DNA of 64,000 nucleotides from Kribbella jejuensis (GTDB lineage: Bacteria > Actinomycetota > Actinomycetes > Propionibacteriales > Kribbellaceae): the NCBI RefSeq assembly GCF_006715085.1, contig NZ_VFMM01000001.1, forward strand, positions 3,534,001 through 3,598,000. The letters run 5' to 3'. Of this stretch, positions 27,268 through 35,602 are shown piece by piece; positions within the stretch are counted from its first letter, which is position 1, and each line of letters starts with the position of its first letter. The position numbers and the translations under genes were made by a program. The notes under the pieces were generated by a model that was not told the origin of the DNA, ran no database searches, and saw only the letters and a list, made by a program, of their open reading frames with translations.

Positions 27268-27904
27268 ACCAACAGATATTGCGGAACGCGCGTTGGCTAC
27301 CGACAGCGAGGACCTGACGGAGTTCGCTGAGCAGATCGCCGACCAGGTCCGGAGCTTCCTGATCTCGGTGCGCGACATCGCCGCGCAACCGGACGAGGAC
27401 GGGGTCGACGAGGGCCTCGCCTCGCTGCCGTACCTGCTGCTCGAGGTCAGCCAGCTGCTGCTGGCCGGCGGCCGGCTCGGTGCGTTCGAGGACTTCGTAC
27501 CGGAGGAGCGCTTCGAGAGCGACGCCGGCCCGGATCCGGACCTGGACGCGATGCGGGACCGGCTCGCGGTGCTGTTCGAGGGCCTGGACGAGTACGCCGA
27601 GGTGTTCGATCCGTACGCCGCGCCGCCGGAGATCACCGTGAACCGGCTCTCCGACGACCTGACCGCGATCGCGACCGACCTGGTGCACGGCCTCGCGCAC
27701 TACGAGGAGGGCCGGGTCGTCGAGGCGCTGTGGTGGTGGCAGTTCTCGTACGTCTCCACGTGGGGGGCGGCCGCGAGCGCCGTACTGCGGGCCATTCAGT
27801 CGCTGATCGCACATGACCGGCTCGAGCCGGCGCACGACGCCGAGACCGAGGCCACCGACCGCGAACTGGTCGAGGTCGCGGAAGAGGCCGTCCAGCGCCG
27901 CTGA
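27260..27904 (+). CDS. DUF5063 domain protein
   Basis: The 214-residue acidic, mostly helical protein matches the DUF5063 family that follows recR in many actinobacteria ([58 protein letters not shown]). Its function is not known. It starts inside the recR stop region (8-base overlap), so it is the third gene of a ybaB-recR-DUF5063 operon. Conserved linkage suggests a role near DNA repair, but that is only context. Confidence 0.82.
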   Translation: MTEPTDIAERALATDSEDLTEFAEQIADQVRSFLISVRDIAAQPDEDGVDEGLASLPYLLLEVSQLLLAGGRLGAFEDFVPEERFESDAGPDPDLDAMRDRLAVLFEGLDEYAEVFDPYAAPPEITVNRLSDDLTAIATDLVHGLAHYEEGRVVEALWWWQFSYVSTWGAAASAVLRAIQSLIAHDRLEPAHDAETEATDRELVEVAEEAVQRR

Positions 27905-27909
27905 CGGAG

Positions 27910-27918
27910 TTATCCACA
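27910..27918 (+). promoter_or_regulatory. Isolated perfect DnaA box
   Basis: TTATCCACA occurs 6 bases after the DUF5063 stop. It is an exact match to the bacterial DnaA box and lies on the other side of the operon from the cluster at 25716-25810. A single site could be chance, but the pairing is suggestive. Confidence 0.5.
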
Positions 27919-27993
27919 GCTTGCTCCTGACCGCCCCACGCGGGGGTCCGGCGCCCATAGGGTGAGGGCTCGACGACGGTCAGGAGGCCCGCT

Positions 27994-28509
27994 GTGGAGG
28001 AACAGACGTACGCGAAGTTCAGCGCGTCCCGGGTGCGTTCGGTGATCACGGCACCGATCGCGACGCTGCTGGCGTTGGCCCTGCTGCCTCGCGATTTCTT
28101 CGACCTCAGCGAGTATCCAGCGACCACCGTGATCCTCGATGTCCTGTTCGTGCTTTTCCTGTACGTCGCGGTGCGGACCTGGATTGTCGTCATCCGCGGC
28201 CCGGTCCATCTGCGGTTGGCGGCGGACGGCTTGACCATGCGGCGCGGTCGTCGTGAGCTGACGCTGCCGTGGGCCGATGTCTCGCTGGTGCGGATCAGCT
28301 GGAAGTCGAAGGTTCCGTGGGTCGTGGTGTGGTTGGCCGAGGCGGTGCCGTCGGACCGGGTGCCGGTTCGCGCGGAGCGGGACGGGAGCTACCGGGTGCT
28401 GCCGATCGGGCGTGGGCGGTCTGTGCGGCGGCGGATGAAGCAGGCCGCCACCTTCCGCAGCGAGATCATGGGGTATGCAGGGCGCTACATCGATGTGTCT
28501 TGGGATTGA
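27994..28509 (+). CDS. Membrane protein with PH-like cytoplasmic domain
   Basis: The 171-residue protein has two membrane helices (about residues 16-32 and 43-66) and a C-terminal beta-rich domain (GPVHLRLAADGLTMRRGRRELTLPWADVSLVRISW) of the kind seen in bacterial PH-like membrane proteins. The GTG start has a full AGGAGG 5 bases upstream, which decides the start. TAGGGT at 27958-27963 may be its -10. Function unknown. Confidence 0.7.
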   Translation: MEEQTYAKFSASRVRSVITAPIATLLALALLPRDFFDLSEYPATTVILDVLFVLFLYVAVRTWIVVIRGPVHLRLAADGLTMRRGRRELTLPWADVSLVRISWKSKVPWVVVWLAEAVPSDRVPVRAERDGSYRVLPIGRGRSVRRRMKQAATFRSEIMGYAGRYIDVSWD

Positions 28510-28517
28510 ATGGCGAG

Positions 28518-29168
28518 ATGTCTGTTCTCGAACTCGTCAAACGGTTGCCGGAGCCTGATGTGGTGCGGCGGGTGAGTCGCGCGCTGGCGGTGCTCGATCT
28601 GGTGCTGAACGAGGATCCGGGGACGCGGTACTTCGAGTTCGACGCGCGGTGGTCCGCGACCGAGGAAGCTGCGTTGATGCGGGACGGATCCGGCGGCGAG
28701 TACTCGATCGTGTTCTCGCCGGACGGTGTGTTCGGGTACGGGTTCGACCACGAGTCGCCGATGTCGCCGTACGTCAACGAGATGAAGCCGTGGCCCGGAC
28801 TGCTCGACGACATTCCCGAGGTGTTTTACGAGCAGCGGGACGAGAAGGCCTTCGCCGAAGACGGTACGCCCCGCGCGACCGTGTGCTTCTGGCGTACGAC
28901 GGACGACGACGCCTGGCGCTGCGGTCCGGTGGAAAACGTCCAGGCCGACGGCGCGGACGAGCTGTTCGAGCTGATCGCGGACGGCCGGCCCGAGGCGTAC
29001 CTGACGTTCGCCGAGGACTACTACCAGGTCGCCCTGGACCTCGAGCCGATCCGGTACGTGTACGCGCTGATGCCACTGACCGAGTACGTCGTGACGTCCC
29101 TGAACCGTGAGCGCCGCCTGTCCGACCTGAAGGACGCCATCGCAGAGATCGGCTACCCGCGGTCCTAA
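28518..29168 (+). CDS. Hypothetical acidic protein
   Basis: The 216-residue product is acidic and rich in aromatic residues, with a helical first 35 residues and a probable alpha/beta body (TRYFEFDARWSATEEAALMRDGSGGEYSIVFSPDGVFGYGFDHES; LDDIPEVFYEQRDEKAF). I do not recognise a family; the general look is that of small immunity or knr4-like cytosolic proteins, but no toxin gene is adjacent. It starts 8 bases after the preceding gene and ends 16 before the acetyltransferase, so the three may be co-transcribed. Confidence 0.7.
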   Translation: MSVLELVKRLPEPDVVRRVSRALAVLDLVLNEDPGTRYFEFDARWSATEEAALMRDGSGGEYSIVFSPDGVFGYGFDHESPMSPYVNEMKPWPGLLDDIPEVFYEQRDEKAFAEDGTPRATVCFWRTTDDDAWRCGPVENVQADGADELFELIADGRPEAYLTFAEDYYQVALDLEPIRYVYALMPLTEYVVTSLNRERRLSDLKDAIAEIGYPRS

Positions 29169-29184
29169 CGGCTACCGTGCGGCC

Positions 29185-29658
29185 ATGAGAGTACGAGCGG
29201 CGGGGACCGCGGACAGCGACGCGGTCTACGGGATCCTGACGAACGTCGGCGCGCGCACGATCGTCGTCCACGGTACGACGTACGACGCTGCCACGCTGCC
29301 CGCCCTGGTGGCAGAGCACGACGGCCGAATCATCGGCGTACTGACCTACAACCTGGTGGACGGCGAACTGGAGGTCGTCAGCCTCCACGCTGTCGACCAG
29401 CGACGCGGTGCCGGCACCGCTCTGCTCGACGCCGCGGCCGCAGTGGCTCGACAGGCGGGGGCGCGGCGGCTGTGGCTGATCACGACGAACGACAACCTCG
29501 ACGCTCTCCGGTTCTACCAGCGGCGAGGAATGCGGCTGGTCGCGGTCGCGCCGGGTGCGGTCGACGCGGCCCGGGAGATCAAGCGATCGATCCCTCGGAC
29601 CGGCGACTACGGCATTCCGCTGCACGATGAGCTGGAGCTCGAGCTGCTGATCAGCTAG
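29185..29658 (+). CDS. GNAT-family N-acetyltransferase
   Basis: The 157-residue protein has the GNAT core: LVAEHDGRIIGVLTY, ELEVVSLHAVDQRRGAGTALLDAAAAVARQAG (acetyl-CoA pyrophosphate loop QRRGAG), and LDALRFYQRRGMR. It transfers an acetyl group from acetyl-CoA to an amine of an unknown substrate. Its stop overlaps the convergent dinB stop by 4 bases. Confidence 0.88.
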   Translation: MRVRAAGTADSDAVYGILTNVGARTIVVHGTTYDAATLPALVAEHDGRIIGVLTYNLVDGELEVVSLHAVDQRRGAGTALLDAAAAVARQAGARRLWLITTNDNLDALRFYQRRGMRLVAVAPGAVDAAREIKRSIPRTGDYGIPLHDELELELLIS

Positions 29659-30857
29659 TCCGGCAGCATCGGCATCTCCAGGCCTGGGCTCTTGCCGAGG
29701 AGGGCGCCGCGGGTGATGGCGTTGGTGCCGAACTTGTCCTTGACCAGGTCGAGAGCGGTGTCCAGTTCGTTGTTTGCTGCCTTGTCGAAGGGGAGGGCGA
29801 GTTGCAGGGCGGCCTCGTTTGCCAGGTTGCCGACCGAGATACCGATCATGGTCAGGCCCTGGGTGCTGATCAGCGGCTGGGCCGCGCGCAGCAGGGCTCG
29901 GGCGGTGACCAGGATCGCGCGCGTCTGGTCTGTTGCTTGGGGCAACGTGTGGGAGCGGGTCGCGCGGGTGAAGTCGTCGAAGCGGAGGCGGAGGGTGACG
30001 GTCCGCCCGGAGCGTCCGGCGGAGCGCATCCGGCGGGTGACCCGGTCGACCAGCCCGGCGAGAATCGCGTCCAAGGTGGCCGGTGACTTCGGGGAGCGGC
30101 CGAGTGCGCGTTGCGAGCCGATCGAGCGGCGTCGGCGGCCGACCTCGATCGGGCGTGGGTCGCGGTTGTGGGCGAGCGCGTGCAGGTGCCGGCCGGACGC
30201 GCGGCCGAGCATCGCGACCAGGGCGGCCTCGGGAAGCATCGCGACGTCGCCGACCTTCGTCAGGCCGCGGCTGCGCAGCTTCTCCGCGGTGACCTCGCCG
30301 ACGCCCCACAACCGCGAAACGTCCAACGGATGCAGGAAATCCAGCTCGCGGTCGGGCGCCACCTCGAGCAGGCCGTTCGGCTTCGCGACTCCGCTCGCCA
30401 CCTTCGCCAGGAACTTGGTGCGCGCCACTCCGACGGTGATCGGCAGCCCGACCCTGGACAGCACCTCGGCCCGTAGCCGAGTCGCGATCTCCACCGGCGT
30501 ACCGCGGATCTTCCGCAGACCGCCGACGTCGAGGAACGCCTCGTCGATCGAGATCCCCTCGACCAGCGGCGTGGTGTCCTCGAACACCTGGAAGACCGCC
30601 CGCGAAGCCTCCGTGTACGCCGACATCCGTGGCTCGACGACGATCGCGCCAGGGCACCGTTGGAGCGCCTGTCTGCCGTTCATCGCGGTCCGGACGCCGT
30701 AGGCCTTGGCCTCGTAGCTGCAGGCGAGCACGACGCCGGCGCCGACGATCACCGGCCGGCCGCGCAGGCGCGGGTCGTCGCGCTGCTCGACCGACGCGTA
30801 GAACGCGTCCAGATCGGCATGCAGGATCGTCGCCGCACCTACCGATGGCACGAACAT
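29655..30857 (-). CDS. dinB: DNA polymerase IV (Y-family translesion polymerase)
   Basis: The 400-residue protein has the Y-family catalytic motifs: ILHADLDAFYASVEQ (metal ligand Asp, steric-gate region), VEGISIDEAFLDVGG (catalytic Asp-Glu), GVARTKFLAKVASGVAKPNG, an HhH thumb (LWGVGEVTAEKLRSRGL) and a little-finger domain. It ends near MLPD without an obvious clamp-binding QLxLF at the tail, although LQLALPFD lies at about residue 355. It copies damaged DNA with low fidelity. Its ATG lies inside a perfect LexA box, showing SOS control; GTG two codons later is an alternative start. Confidence 0.95.
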   Translation of the reverse strand: MFVPSVGAATILHADLDAFYASVEQRDDPRLRGRPVIVGAGVVLACSYEAKAYGVRTAMNGRQALQRCPGAIVVEPRMSAYTEASRAVFQVFEDTTPLVEGISIDEAFLDVGGLRKIRGTPVEIATRLRAEVLSRVGLPITVGVARTKFLAKVASGVAKPNGLLEVAPDRELDFLHPLDVSRLWGVGEVTAEKLRSRGLTKVGDVAMLPEAALVAMLGRASGRHLHALAHNRDPRPIEVGRRRRSIGSQRALGRSPKSPATLDAILAGLVDRVTRRMRSAGRSGRTVTLRLRFDDFTRATRSHTLPQATDQTRAILVTARALLRAAQPLISTQGLTMIGISVGNLANEAALQLALPFDKAANNELDTALDLVKDKFGTNAITRGALLGKSPGLEMPMLPD

Positions 30858-30864
30858 ATGTTCG
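30851..30864. promoter_or_regulatory. LexA (SOS) box
   Basis: CGAACATATGTTCG is a perfect 14-bp palindrome fitting the actinobacterial/Bacillus-type LexA consensus CGAAC-N4-GTTCG. The dinB start ATG is part of it, so LexA would sit on the start of the transcript. It also lies 66 bases upstream of the divergent MFS gene, which may share control. Confidence 0.9.
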
Positions 30865-30930
30865 CATAGACGGCGGACAAAACGAGATAGGGAGAATTCC
30901 CGACGCGCGAGACATCGATGTCAGGACACA

Positions 30931-32151
30931 ATGCTTGCCATGGACCTGTCGTCGTACCGCGACCTCTGGAAGACCCGTGGCGTGATGGCGCTGCTCGGCT
31001 CGTCGTTGGTCGCGCGCCTGCCGGTGCTGGCGACGATGGTCCCGTTGTCGTTCCTGGCCAAGGACGCGGCCGGCAACTTCGGGTGGGCCGGTGTGGTCGC
31101 CGGCGCCTACTCCGTGGGTACGGCGGTCGCCAGCGTCGTCTGGTCGCGCATGGCCGACCGCAAGGGCGCCCGCAAAGTCGTGATCGGCACGGGCATGGCC
31201 TGGGGTGCGTCGATGGCTGTGGTCGCGCTCCTGCCGTACAGCTGGTACCGCCTCCTGCCCGTGGCTGCTGCCATCGCAGGAGTCTGTGTGGCACCGGTGA
31301 CGTCGGCCCTGCGTGCCAACTGGCCGCGGATCGTTCACGGCTCCCGGTTGCGCGCGGTGTACTCGCTGGACGCGACCGCCCAAGAGCTGCTGTTCGTCAT
31401 CGGCCCCATGTCCGGCGCGGTGATCGTCAGCTTCGCCAGCCCCCGCGCAGGACTCCTGGCCTGCGCCGTAACTGCAGCGGCGACCATCTGGTGGTTCGGC
31501 ATCCTCCAGAAGCCAGGCACCGCGCACGGCGATCACTCAGCGCCGCGGCTGACGGCCCGTGAACTCCTGTTTGATCAGTACCGTACGCCGCTACTCGTCG
31601 CGTGGGCGTGCCTCGTCATGGGGTTCGCCGCGATGTCCCTGGGCATGGTCGCCGTCGCAGACCTGCACGGGAACCGGCTGATTGCCGGTGTACTCGAGAT
31701 GGTCGCCGCGATCGGCAGCGTGAGCGGTGGTGTGGTCAACGGTGCCCTGCCTGGCAGGCACAGCTCTTACGTCTGGCGGCGGATGCTTGCCCTCGCCGCA
31801 CTGATCGCCGGCTGCATCTTCGTGACTCAGTCTGTGGCCGCTCTTGCGGTCATGATGTTCGCGGCCGGCTGCCTGATTGCTCCGACGATCGCGGCCGTCT
31901 ACGAGCGGATCGGTGAGCTCACGCCGCAGGCCGCGCACACCGAGATCTTCGGGTGGGCGCAGAGCGGCGGCATGGTCGGTTCCGCCGTCGGCTCAGCCGT
32001 CGCCGGTGCGGTGGTGGAGGCGTTCGGCGTGCGCTACGCGTGGGTCCTGGCGGCAGGTCTCGCCGTACTCGCGACCCTGTCCCTGCTGCGCGTCCCGCCC
32101 CACCGGCCGTTGGACATGAGCGTCGTCGATGGTACGGCGGTCGCCGCGTAG
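30931..32151 (+). CDS. MFS transporter, 12-helix
   Basis: The 406-residue protein has two six-helix halves. The motif-A equivalent is SRMADRKGARKVVIG between helices 2 and 3, with a matching NGALPGRHSSYVWRR loop in the second half. It is a proton-driven exporter of unknown substrate. AGGA precedes ATG 30931. It is divergent from dinB across the LexA box. Its last 118 bases overlap, in antisense, the end of the convergent RibD-C-type gene. Confidence 0.85.
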   Translation: MLAMDLSSYRDLWKTRGVMALLGSSLVARLPVLATMVPLSFLAKDAAGNFGWAGVVAGAYSVGTAVASVVWSRMADRKGARKVVIGTGMAWGASMAVVALLPYSWYRLLPVAAAIAGVCVAPVTSALRANWPRIVHGSRLRAVYSLDATAQELLFVIGPMSGAVIVSFASPRAGLLACAVTAAATIWWFGILQKPGTAHGDHSAPRLTARELLFDQYRTPLLVAWACLVMGFAAMSLGMVAVADLHGNRLIAGVLEMVAAIGSVSGGVVNGALPGRHSSYVWRRMLALAALIAGCIFVTQSVAALAVMMFAAGCLIAPTIAAVYERIGELTPQAAHTEIFGWAQSGGMVGSAVGSAVAGAVVEAFGVRYAWVLAAGLAVLATLSLLRVPPHRPLDMSVVDGTAVAA

Positions 32152-32621
32152 CGCACGCGGTAGTTCGCTTCGAGTACTCCGCCGTCGCGGGCGCACATCG
32201 AGATCAGCCGGAGCTGCCTGCGGTCCAGCAACGTACCGCGGCCGGCCGCCACCGGGTGGATCAGCAGCGATACCTCGTCGATCAGGCGCCACTTGAGCAG
32301 CGAGCGGACCAGCGTGAGGCTGCCGATCACCTGCAGGTCCTCACCCGGTACCGATTTCAGTGCGGTCAGTACCCGGCGGACTTCGCCCTGGAGCATCTCC
32401 GTACCCGGGTGCGCGACGACGGGCCGGGAGGCCACGACGAGGTTCCGGGTGTTCTCGAGCCCGCCGAGCGAACCGGCGTACCGCTCGAACGTCCGCCGTC
32501 CGAACAGCACTGTCCCGCCGCCGGGCATCAGCTGGCCGAGGGCGGGCCGCGGCAGCCACTGTTCCGGCCGCTCCACGATGCCGTCCTCGGACATGCACAG
32601 CCTGGCAACTATGTTCCGCAT
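32034..32621 (-). CDS. RibD C-terminal/dihydrofolate-reductase-like protein
   Basis: From ATG 32621 the product is 195 residues. It matches the DHFR-like RibD_C family of stand-alone proteins: CMSEDGIVERPEQW, GGGTVLFGRRTFERYAG, NLVVASRPV, LQVIGSLTLVRSLLKWRLIDEVSLLIHPVAAGRGTLL. These bind NADPH; substrates are mostly unknown. The family normally ends around residue 155; here about 40 extra residues read antisense to the MFS gene, suggesting a lost stop codon. It follows the ArsR gene by 31 bases. Confidence 0.82.
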   Translation of the reverse strand: MRNIVARLCMSEDGIVERPEQWLPRPALGQLMPGGGTVLFGRRTFERYAGSLGGLENTRNLVVASRPVVAHPGTEMLQGEVRRVLTALKSVPGEDLQVIGSLTLVRSLLKWRLIDEVSLLIHPVAAGRGTLLDRRQLRLISMCARDGGVLEANYRVRYAATAVPSTTLMSNGRWGGTRSRDRVASTARPAARTHA

Positions 32622-32652
32622 ACCAACCCAGATGCAGGCAATGCCGCAAAGG

Positions 32653-32973
32653 TTATTGGCGGTGCCCACGGTGCAGCTCGGTCTCCAAGGCGTCCAGGCG
32701 GTTCATCCAGAACTTCCGGTACCGGTCCAGCCAGGTATCGATCTCCCGCAACGGCTCGGGGTCGACCGCGTACAGCCGGCGGGTGCCGTCGACCGTCACG
32801 GTCGCGAAGCCGTTGTCCCGGAGCACCTTCAGGTGCTGGGAGACGGCCGGCTGGCTGATCCCGAACTCCGCGCCGATCGTGCCGGCGATGCTGCCGGCCG
32901 GCAGCTCGCCCTCGGCGAGCAGCTCCAGGATCCGGCGCCGGACCGGGTCGCCGAGGATGTCGAACGCGTGCAT
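32653..32973 (-). CDS. ArsR-family transcriptional regulator
   Basis: The 106-residue winged-helix protein (DILGDPVRRRILELLAEGELPAGSIA; GISQPAVSQHLKVLRDNGFATVTVDGTRRLYAVDPE) lacks the paired cysteines of metal sensors, so it is probably not an arsenic or metal responder. It leads a two-gene operon with the RibD_C-like enzyme. Its promoter is probably leaderless: AATAAT ends 6 bases before the ATG. Confidence 0.9.
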   Translation of the reverse strand: MHAFDILGDPVRRRILELLAEGELPAGSIAGTIGAEFGISQPAVSQHLKVLRDNGFATVTVDGTRRLYAVDPEPLREIDTWLDRYRKFWMNRLDALETELHRGHRQ

Positions 32974-32979
32974 CCGGCA

Positions 32980-33008
32980 ATTATTTCAGCGATGGCTTAT
33001 ATGAACAA
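32980..33008 (-). promoter_or_regulatory. Leaderless promoter of the arsR operon
   Basis: On the minus strand TTGTTC (33003-33008) and AATAAT (32980-32985) are 17 bases apart, and the ATG of arsR follows 6 bases after the -10. The transcript would start at or within a base or two of the start codon. Confidence 0.6.
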
Positions 33009-33114
33009 GGACCATTTCCGGTGTGCGGCGCGCACGGTCGGGGAACGTTCGGTCCGGACGGAGATCTGCCGGACCGGGTGCTGGTCAGCCGGTAGGCAAC
33101 GGTCCGGTCACGGC

Positions 33115-33190
33115 TAGAATGACCGGTGAGACTACGCCTGGTGCAACGCCGCACGGCGTACCGCAACCAGTGGTTTGAGGAGACAACGCT
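33115..33190 (+). promoter_or_regulatory. lysC -10 element and leader
   Basis: TAGAAT (33115-33120) is a good -10 box; no strong -35 is seen. The leader of about 63 bases carries a small perfect hairpin (ACGCCG-CA-CGGCGT, 33146-33159) and ends with GAGGAG before GTG 33191. No lysine riboswitch is evident; control is more likely by feedback inhibition of the enzyme. Confidence 0.5.
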
Positions 33191-34459
33191 GTGGGACGCG
33201 TCGTACACAAGTACGGCGGTTCTTCGGTCGCCGACGCCGATTGCATCAAGCGCGTGGCCCAACGGATCGTCGCGACGAAGAAGGCCGGGAACGACGTGGT
33301 GGTCGTCATCTCCGCGATGGGCGACACCACCGACGAACTGATGGACCTGGCCCAGCAGGTCTCTCCGCTGCCGCCGCCGCGCGAGCTCGACATGCTGCTC
33401 ACCTCGGGTGAGCGGATCTCGGCCGCGCTGCTGGCGATGGCGATCGCCAACCTGGGCTACGAAGCACGCAGTTTCACCGGCTCGCAGGCCGGCGTGATCA
33501 CCACGTCCGCACACGGCAACGCGCGGATCATCGACATCACGCCGGGCCGGATCGAGGAAGCGCTCACCGAGGGCCACATCGCGATCGTGGCCGGGTTCCA
33601 GGGCGTCGCCCAGGACACCAAGGACATCACCACGATGGGCCGCGGTGCCTCCGACACGACCGCGGTCGCACTGGCTGCCGCACTGGAGGCGCAGTACTGC
33701 GAGATCTACACCGACGTGGACGGCATCTTCACCGCGGACCCGCGGATCGTGCCGGCCGCGAAGCAGATCCCGAAGATCTCCTACGAGGAGATGCTCGAGA
33801 TGGCCGCGTGCGGCGCCAAGGTGCTGCACCTACGCTGCGTCGAGTACGCGCGGCGCTACAACGTCCCCGTCCACGTGCGTTCCTCCTTCTCGCAGAAGGA
33901 AGGCACCTGGGTCGTCGATGCGAAGGAACTGGATCAGATGGAACAGGCGATCATCTCCGGCGTGGTCCAGGACCGCGGTGAGGCCAAGATCACGGTGGTC
34001 GGCGTACCCGACAAGCCGGGCGAGGCGGCCCGGATCTTCGAGACGGTCGCCGGTGCCGACACCAACATCGACATGATCGTGCAGAACGTGTCCGCGGTGG
34101 CCACCAACCGGACCGACATCTCGTTCACGCTGCCGCGTGCGGACGGCGCCCGGGCGATGTCCGCGCTGGCCCGGATGAAGGACGAAGTCGGCTACGAGCA
34201 GTTGCTGTACGACGACCAGATCGGCAAGGTGTCGGTGGTCGGGGTCGGAATGCGCTCGCACCCGGGCGTTTCCGCGAAATTCTTCTCCGCCCTCGCCGAC
34301 GCCGGCGTGAACATCGAGATGATCTCCACCTCGGAGATCCGGATCTCGGTGGTGGTGGACGAGAACCTGGTGGACGCCGCCGTGACCGCGGCGCACACCG
34401 CATTCGATCTGGACGACGAGCACACCCAGGCTGTCGTGTACGGAGGAACGGGACGGTGA
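33191..34459 (+). CDS. lysC: Aspartate kinase
   Basis: The enzyme phosphorylates aspartate, the first step toward lysine, methionine, threonine and diaminopimelate for the cell wall. The 422-residue protein has the kinase N-terminus [23 protein letters not shown], and [11 protein letters not shown]. Two ACT domains follow (about 265-340 and 345-415), where lysine/threonine feedback acts. A Met at residue 250 (ATG 33938), preceded by AAGGAA, would give the separate beta subunit known for the homologous Corynebacterium enzyme. It overlaps asd by 4 bases. Confidence 0.97.
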   Translation: MGRVVHKYGGSSVADADCIKRVAQRIVATKKAGNDVVVVISAMGDTTDELMDLAQQVSPLPPPRELDMLLTSGERISAALLAMAIANLGYEARSFTGSQAGVITTSAHGNARIIDITPGRIEEALTEGHIAIVAGFQGVAQDTKDITTMGRGASDTTAVALAAALEAQYCEIYTDVDGIFTADPRIVPAAKQIPKISYEEMLEMAACGAKVLHLRCVEYARRYNVPVHVRSSFSQKEGTWVVDAKELDQMEQAIISGVVQDRGEAKITVVGVPDKPGEAARIFETVAGADTNIDMIVQNVSAVATNRTDISFTLPRADGARAMSALARMKDEVGYEQLLYDDQIGKVSVVGVGMRSHPGVSAKFFSALADAGVNIEMISTSEIRISVVVDENLVDAAVTAAHTAFDLDDEHTQAVVYGGTGR

Positions 34460-35562
34460 CCCCTGTGAGCGCTGTGGAGAACACGATCGAGGACCGGACG
34501 GGTCTGCCCTCGCTGGCGGTGGTCGGTGCGACCGGCGCCGTCGGCACGGTGATGCTGACCCTGCTCTCGACCAGGCAGAACGTCTGGGGCGAGATCCGGC
34601 TGATCGCCTCCGAGCGCTCGGCGGGTAAACAGCTCGTGGTCCGCGGCGAGACCGTGGAGGTGATCGCGCTCAGCGAGGAAGCCTTCGACGGCATCGACGT
34701 GGCGATGTTCGACGTACCGGACGAGGTGTCCGCGCACTGGGCGCCGATCGCGGCGGCCAAGGGTGCGGTCGTGGTGGACAACTCCGGCGCGTTCCGAATG
34801 GATCCCGACGTACCGCTGGTGGTTCCGGAGGTGAACGCCGAGGCCGCGCGGAACCGGCCGAAGGGCATCATCTCGAACCCGAACTGCACGACGCTGTCGA
34901 TGATCGTGGCGATGGGTGCGTTGCATCACCGCTACGAGCTCGAGCAGTTGGTGGTCGCGTCGTACCAGGCGGCGTCGGGGGCCGGGCAGTCCGGGATCGA
35001 CGCGCTGTACGACCAGCTGGCGAAGGTCGCGGGTAATCGTGAGCTCGGTTCGTCGCCGGGCGATGTGCGGCGGATGATCGGGAACGATCTCGGTCCGTTC
35101 CCGGCCCCGCTGGCGCTGAACGTCGTACCTTGGGCGGGGTCGCTGAAGGACGACGGGTGGTCGTCGGAGGAACTGAAGGTCCGGAACGAGTCGCGCAAGA
35201 TCCTCGGGCTGCCGGATCTGAAGGTGTCCGCGACCTGTGTGCGGGTGCCGGTGGTGACGACGCATTCGTTGTCGGTGCATGCGCGGTTCGTGCAGGAGGT
35301 GGACGCCGACGGGGCCCGAGAGGTACTGCGGGACGCGCCGGGCGTGCTGCTGTTCGACAACCCGGCCGAGGGCGAGTTCCCGACGCCGGCGGACGTGGTG
35401 GGCACCGATCCCACGTGGGTGGGCCGGATCCGCAAGTCCCTCGACGATCCGTACGCGCTGGAGCTCTTCGTCTGCGGCGACAACCTGCGGAAGGGCGCGG
35501 CGCTCAACACCGCCCAGATCGCCGAGGTAGTCGCCAAGGAGTTCATCCCCGCCGAAGCGTGA
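34456..35562 (+). CDS. asd: Aspartate-semialdehyde dehydrogenase
   Basis: This NADPH-dependent enzyme reduces aspartyl phosphate from LysC to aspartate semialdehyde. Motifs: [12 protein letters not shown] (nucleotide binding), [18 protein letters not shown] with the active-site Cys, [13 protein letters not shown] and the general-base His region [12 protein letters not shown]. The GTG start sits in a GTGA overlap with lysC; a second GTG three codons later is possible. A terminator-like hairpin follows. Confidence 0.97.
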   Translation: MTPVSAVENTIEDRTGLPSLAVVGATGAVGTVMLTLLSTRQNVWGEIRLIASERSAGKQLVVRGETVEVIALSEEAFDGIDVAMFDVPDEVSAHWAPIAAAKGAVVVDNSGAFRMDPDVPLVVPEVNAEAARNRPKGIISNPNCTTLSMIVAMGALHHRYELEQLVVASYQAASGAGQSGIDALYDQLAKVAGNRELGSSPGDVRRMIGNDLGPFPAPLALNVVPWAGSLKDDGWSSEELKVRNESRKILGLPDLKVSATCVRVPVVTTHSLSVHARFVQEVDADGAREVLRDAPGVLLFDNPAEGEFPTPADVVGTDPTWVGRIRKSLDDPYALELFVCGDNLRKGAALNTAQIAEVVAKEFIPAEA

Positions 35563-35568
35563 CGGTGC

Positions 35569-35594
35569 AGGAGGGGCCTCTCCAGGCTCCTCCT
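35569..35594 (+). terminator. Hairpin after asd
   Basis: AGGAGG pairs with CCTCCT, followed by a two-base mismatch and a CCT/AGG inner pair around a CTCC loop. It lies 6 bases after the asd stop and 9 before the stop of the convergent LuxR gene. Confidence 0.55.
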
Positions 35595-35602
35595 ACACCT
35601 AT

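Noticed and set aside
28774..31536. 920-codon minus-strand frame spanning dinB and neighbours
   Set aside because: Out of frame with dinB, low complexity, and dinB itself explains the region.
33000..33190. Lysine riboswitch upstream of lysC
   Set aside because: The leader is too short and lacks the conserved riboswitch core; only small hairpins are present.
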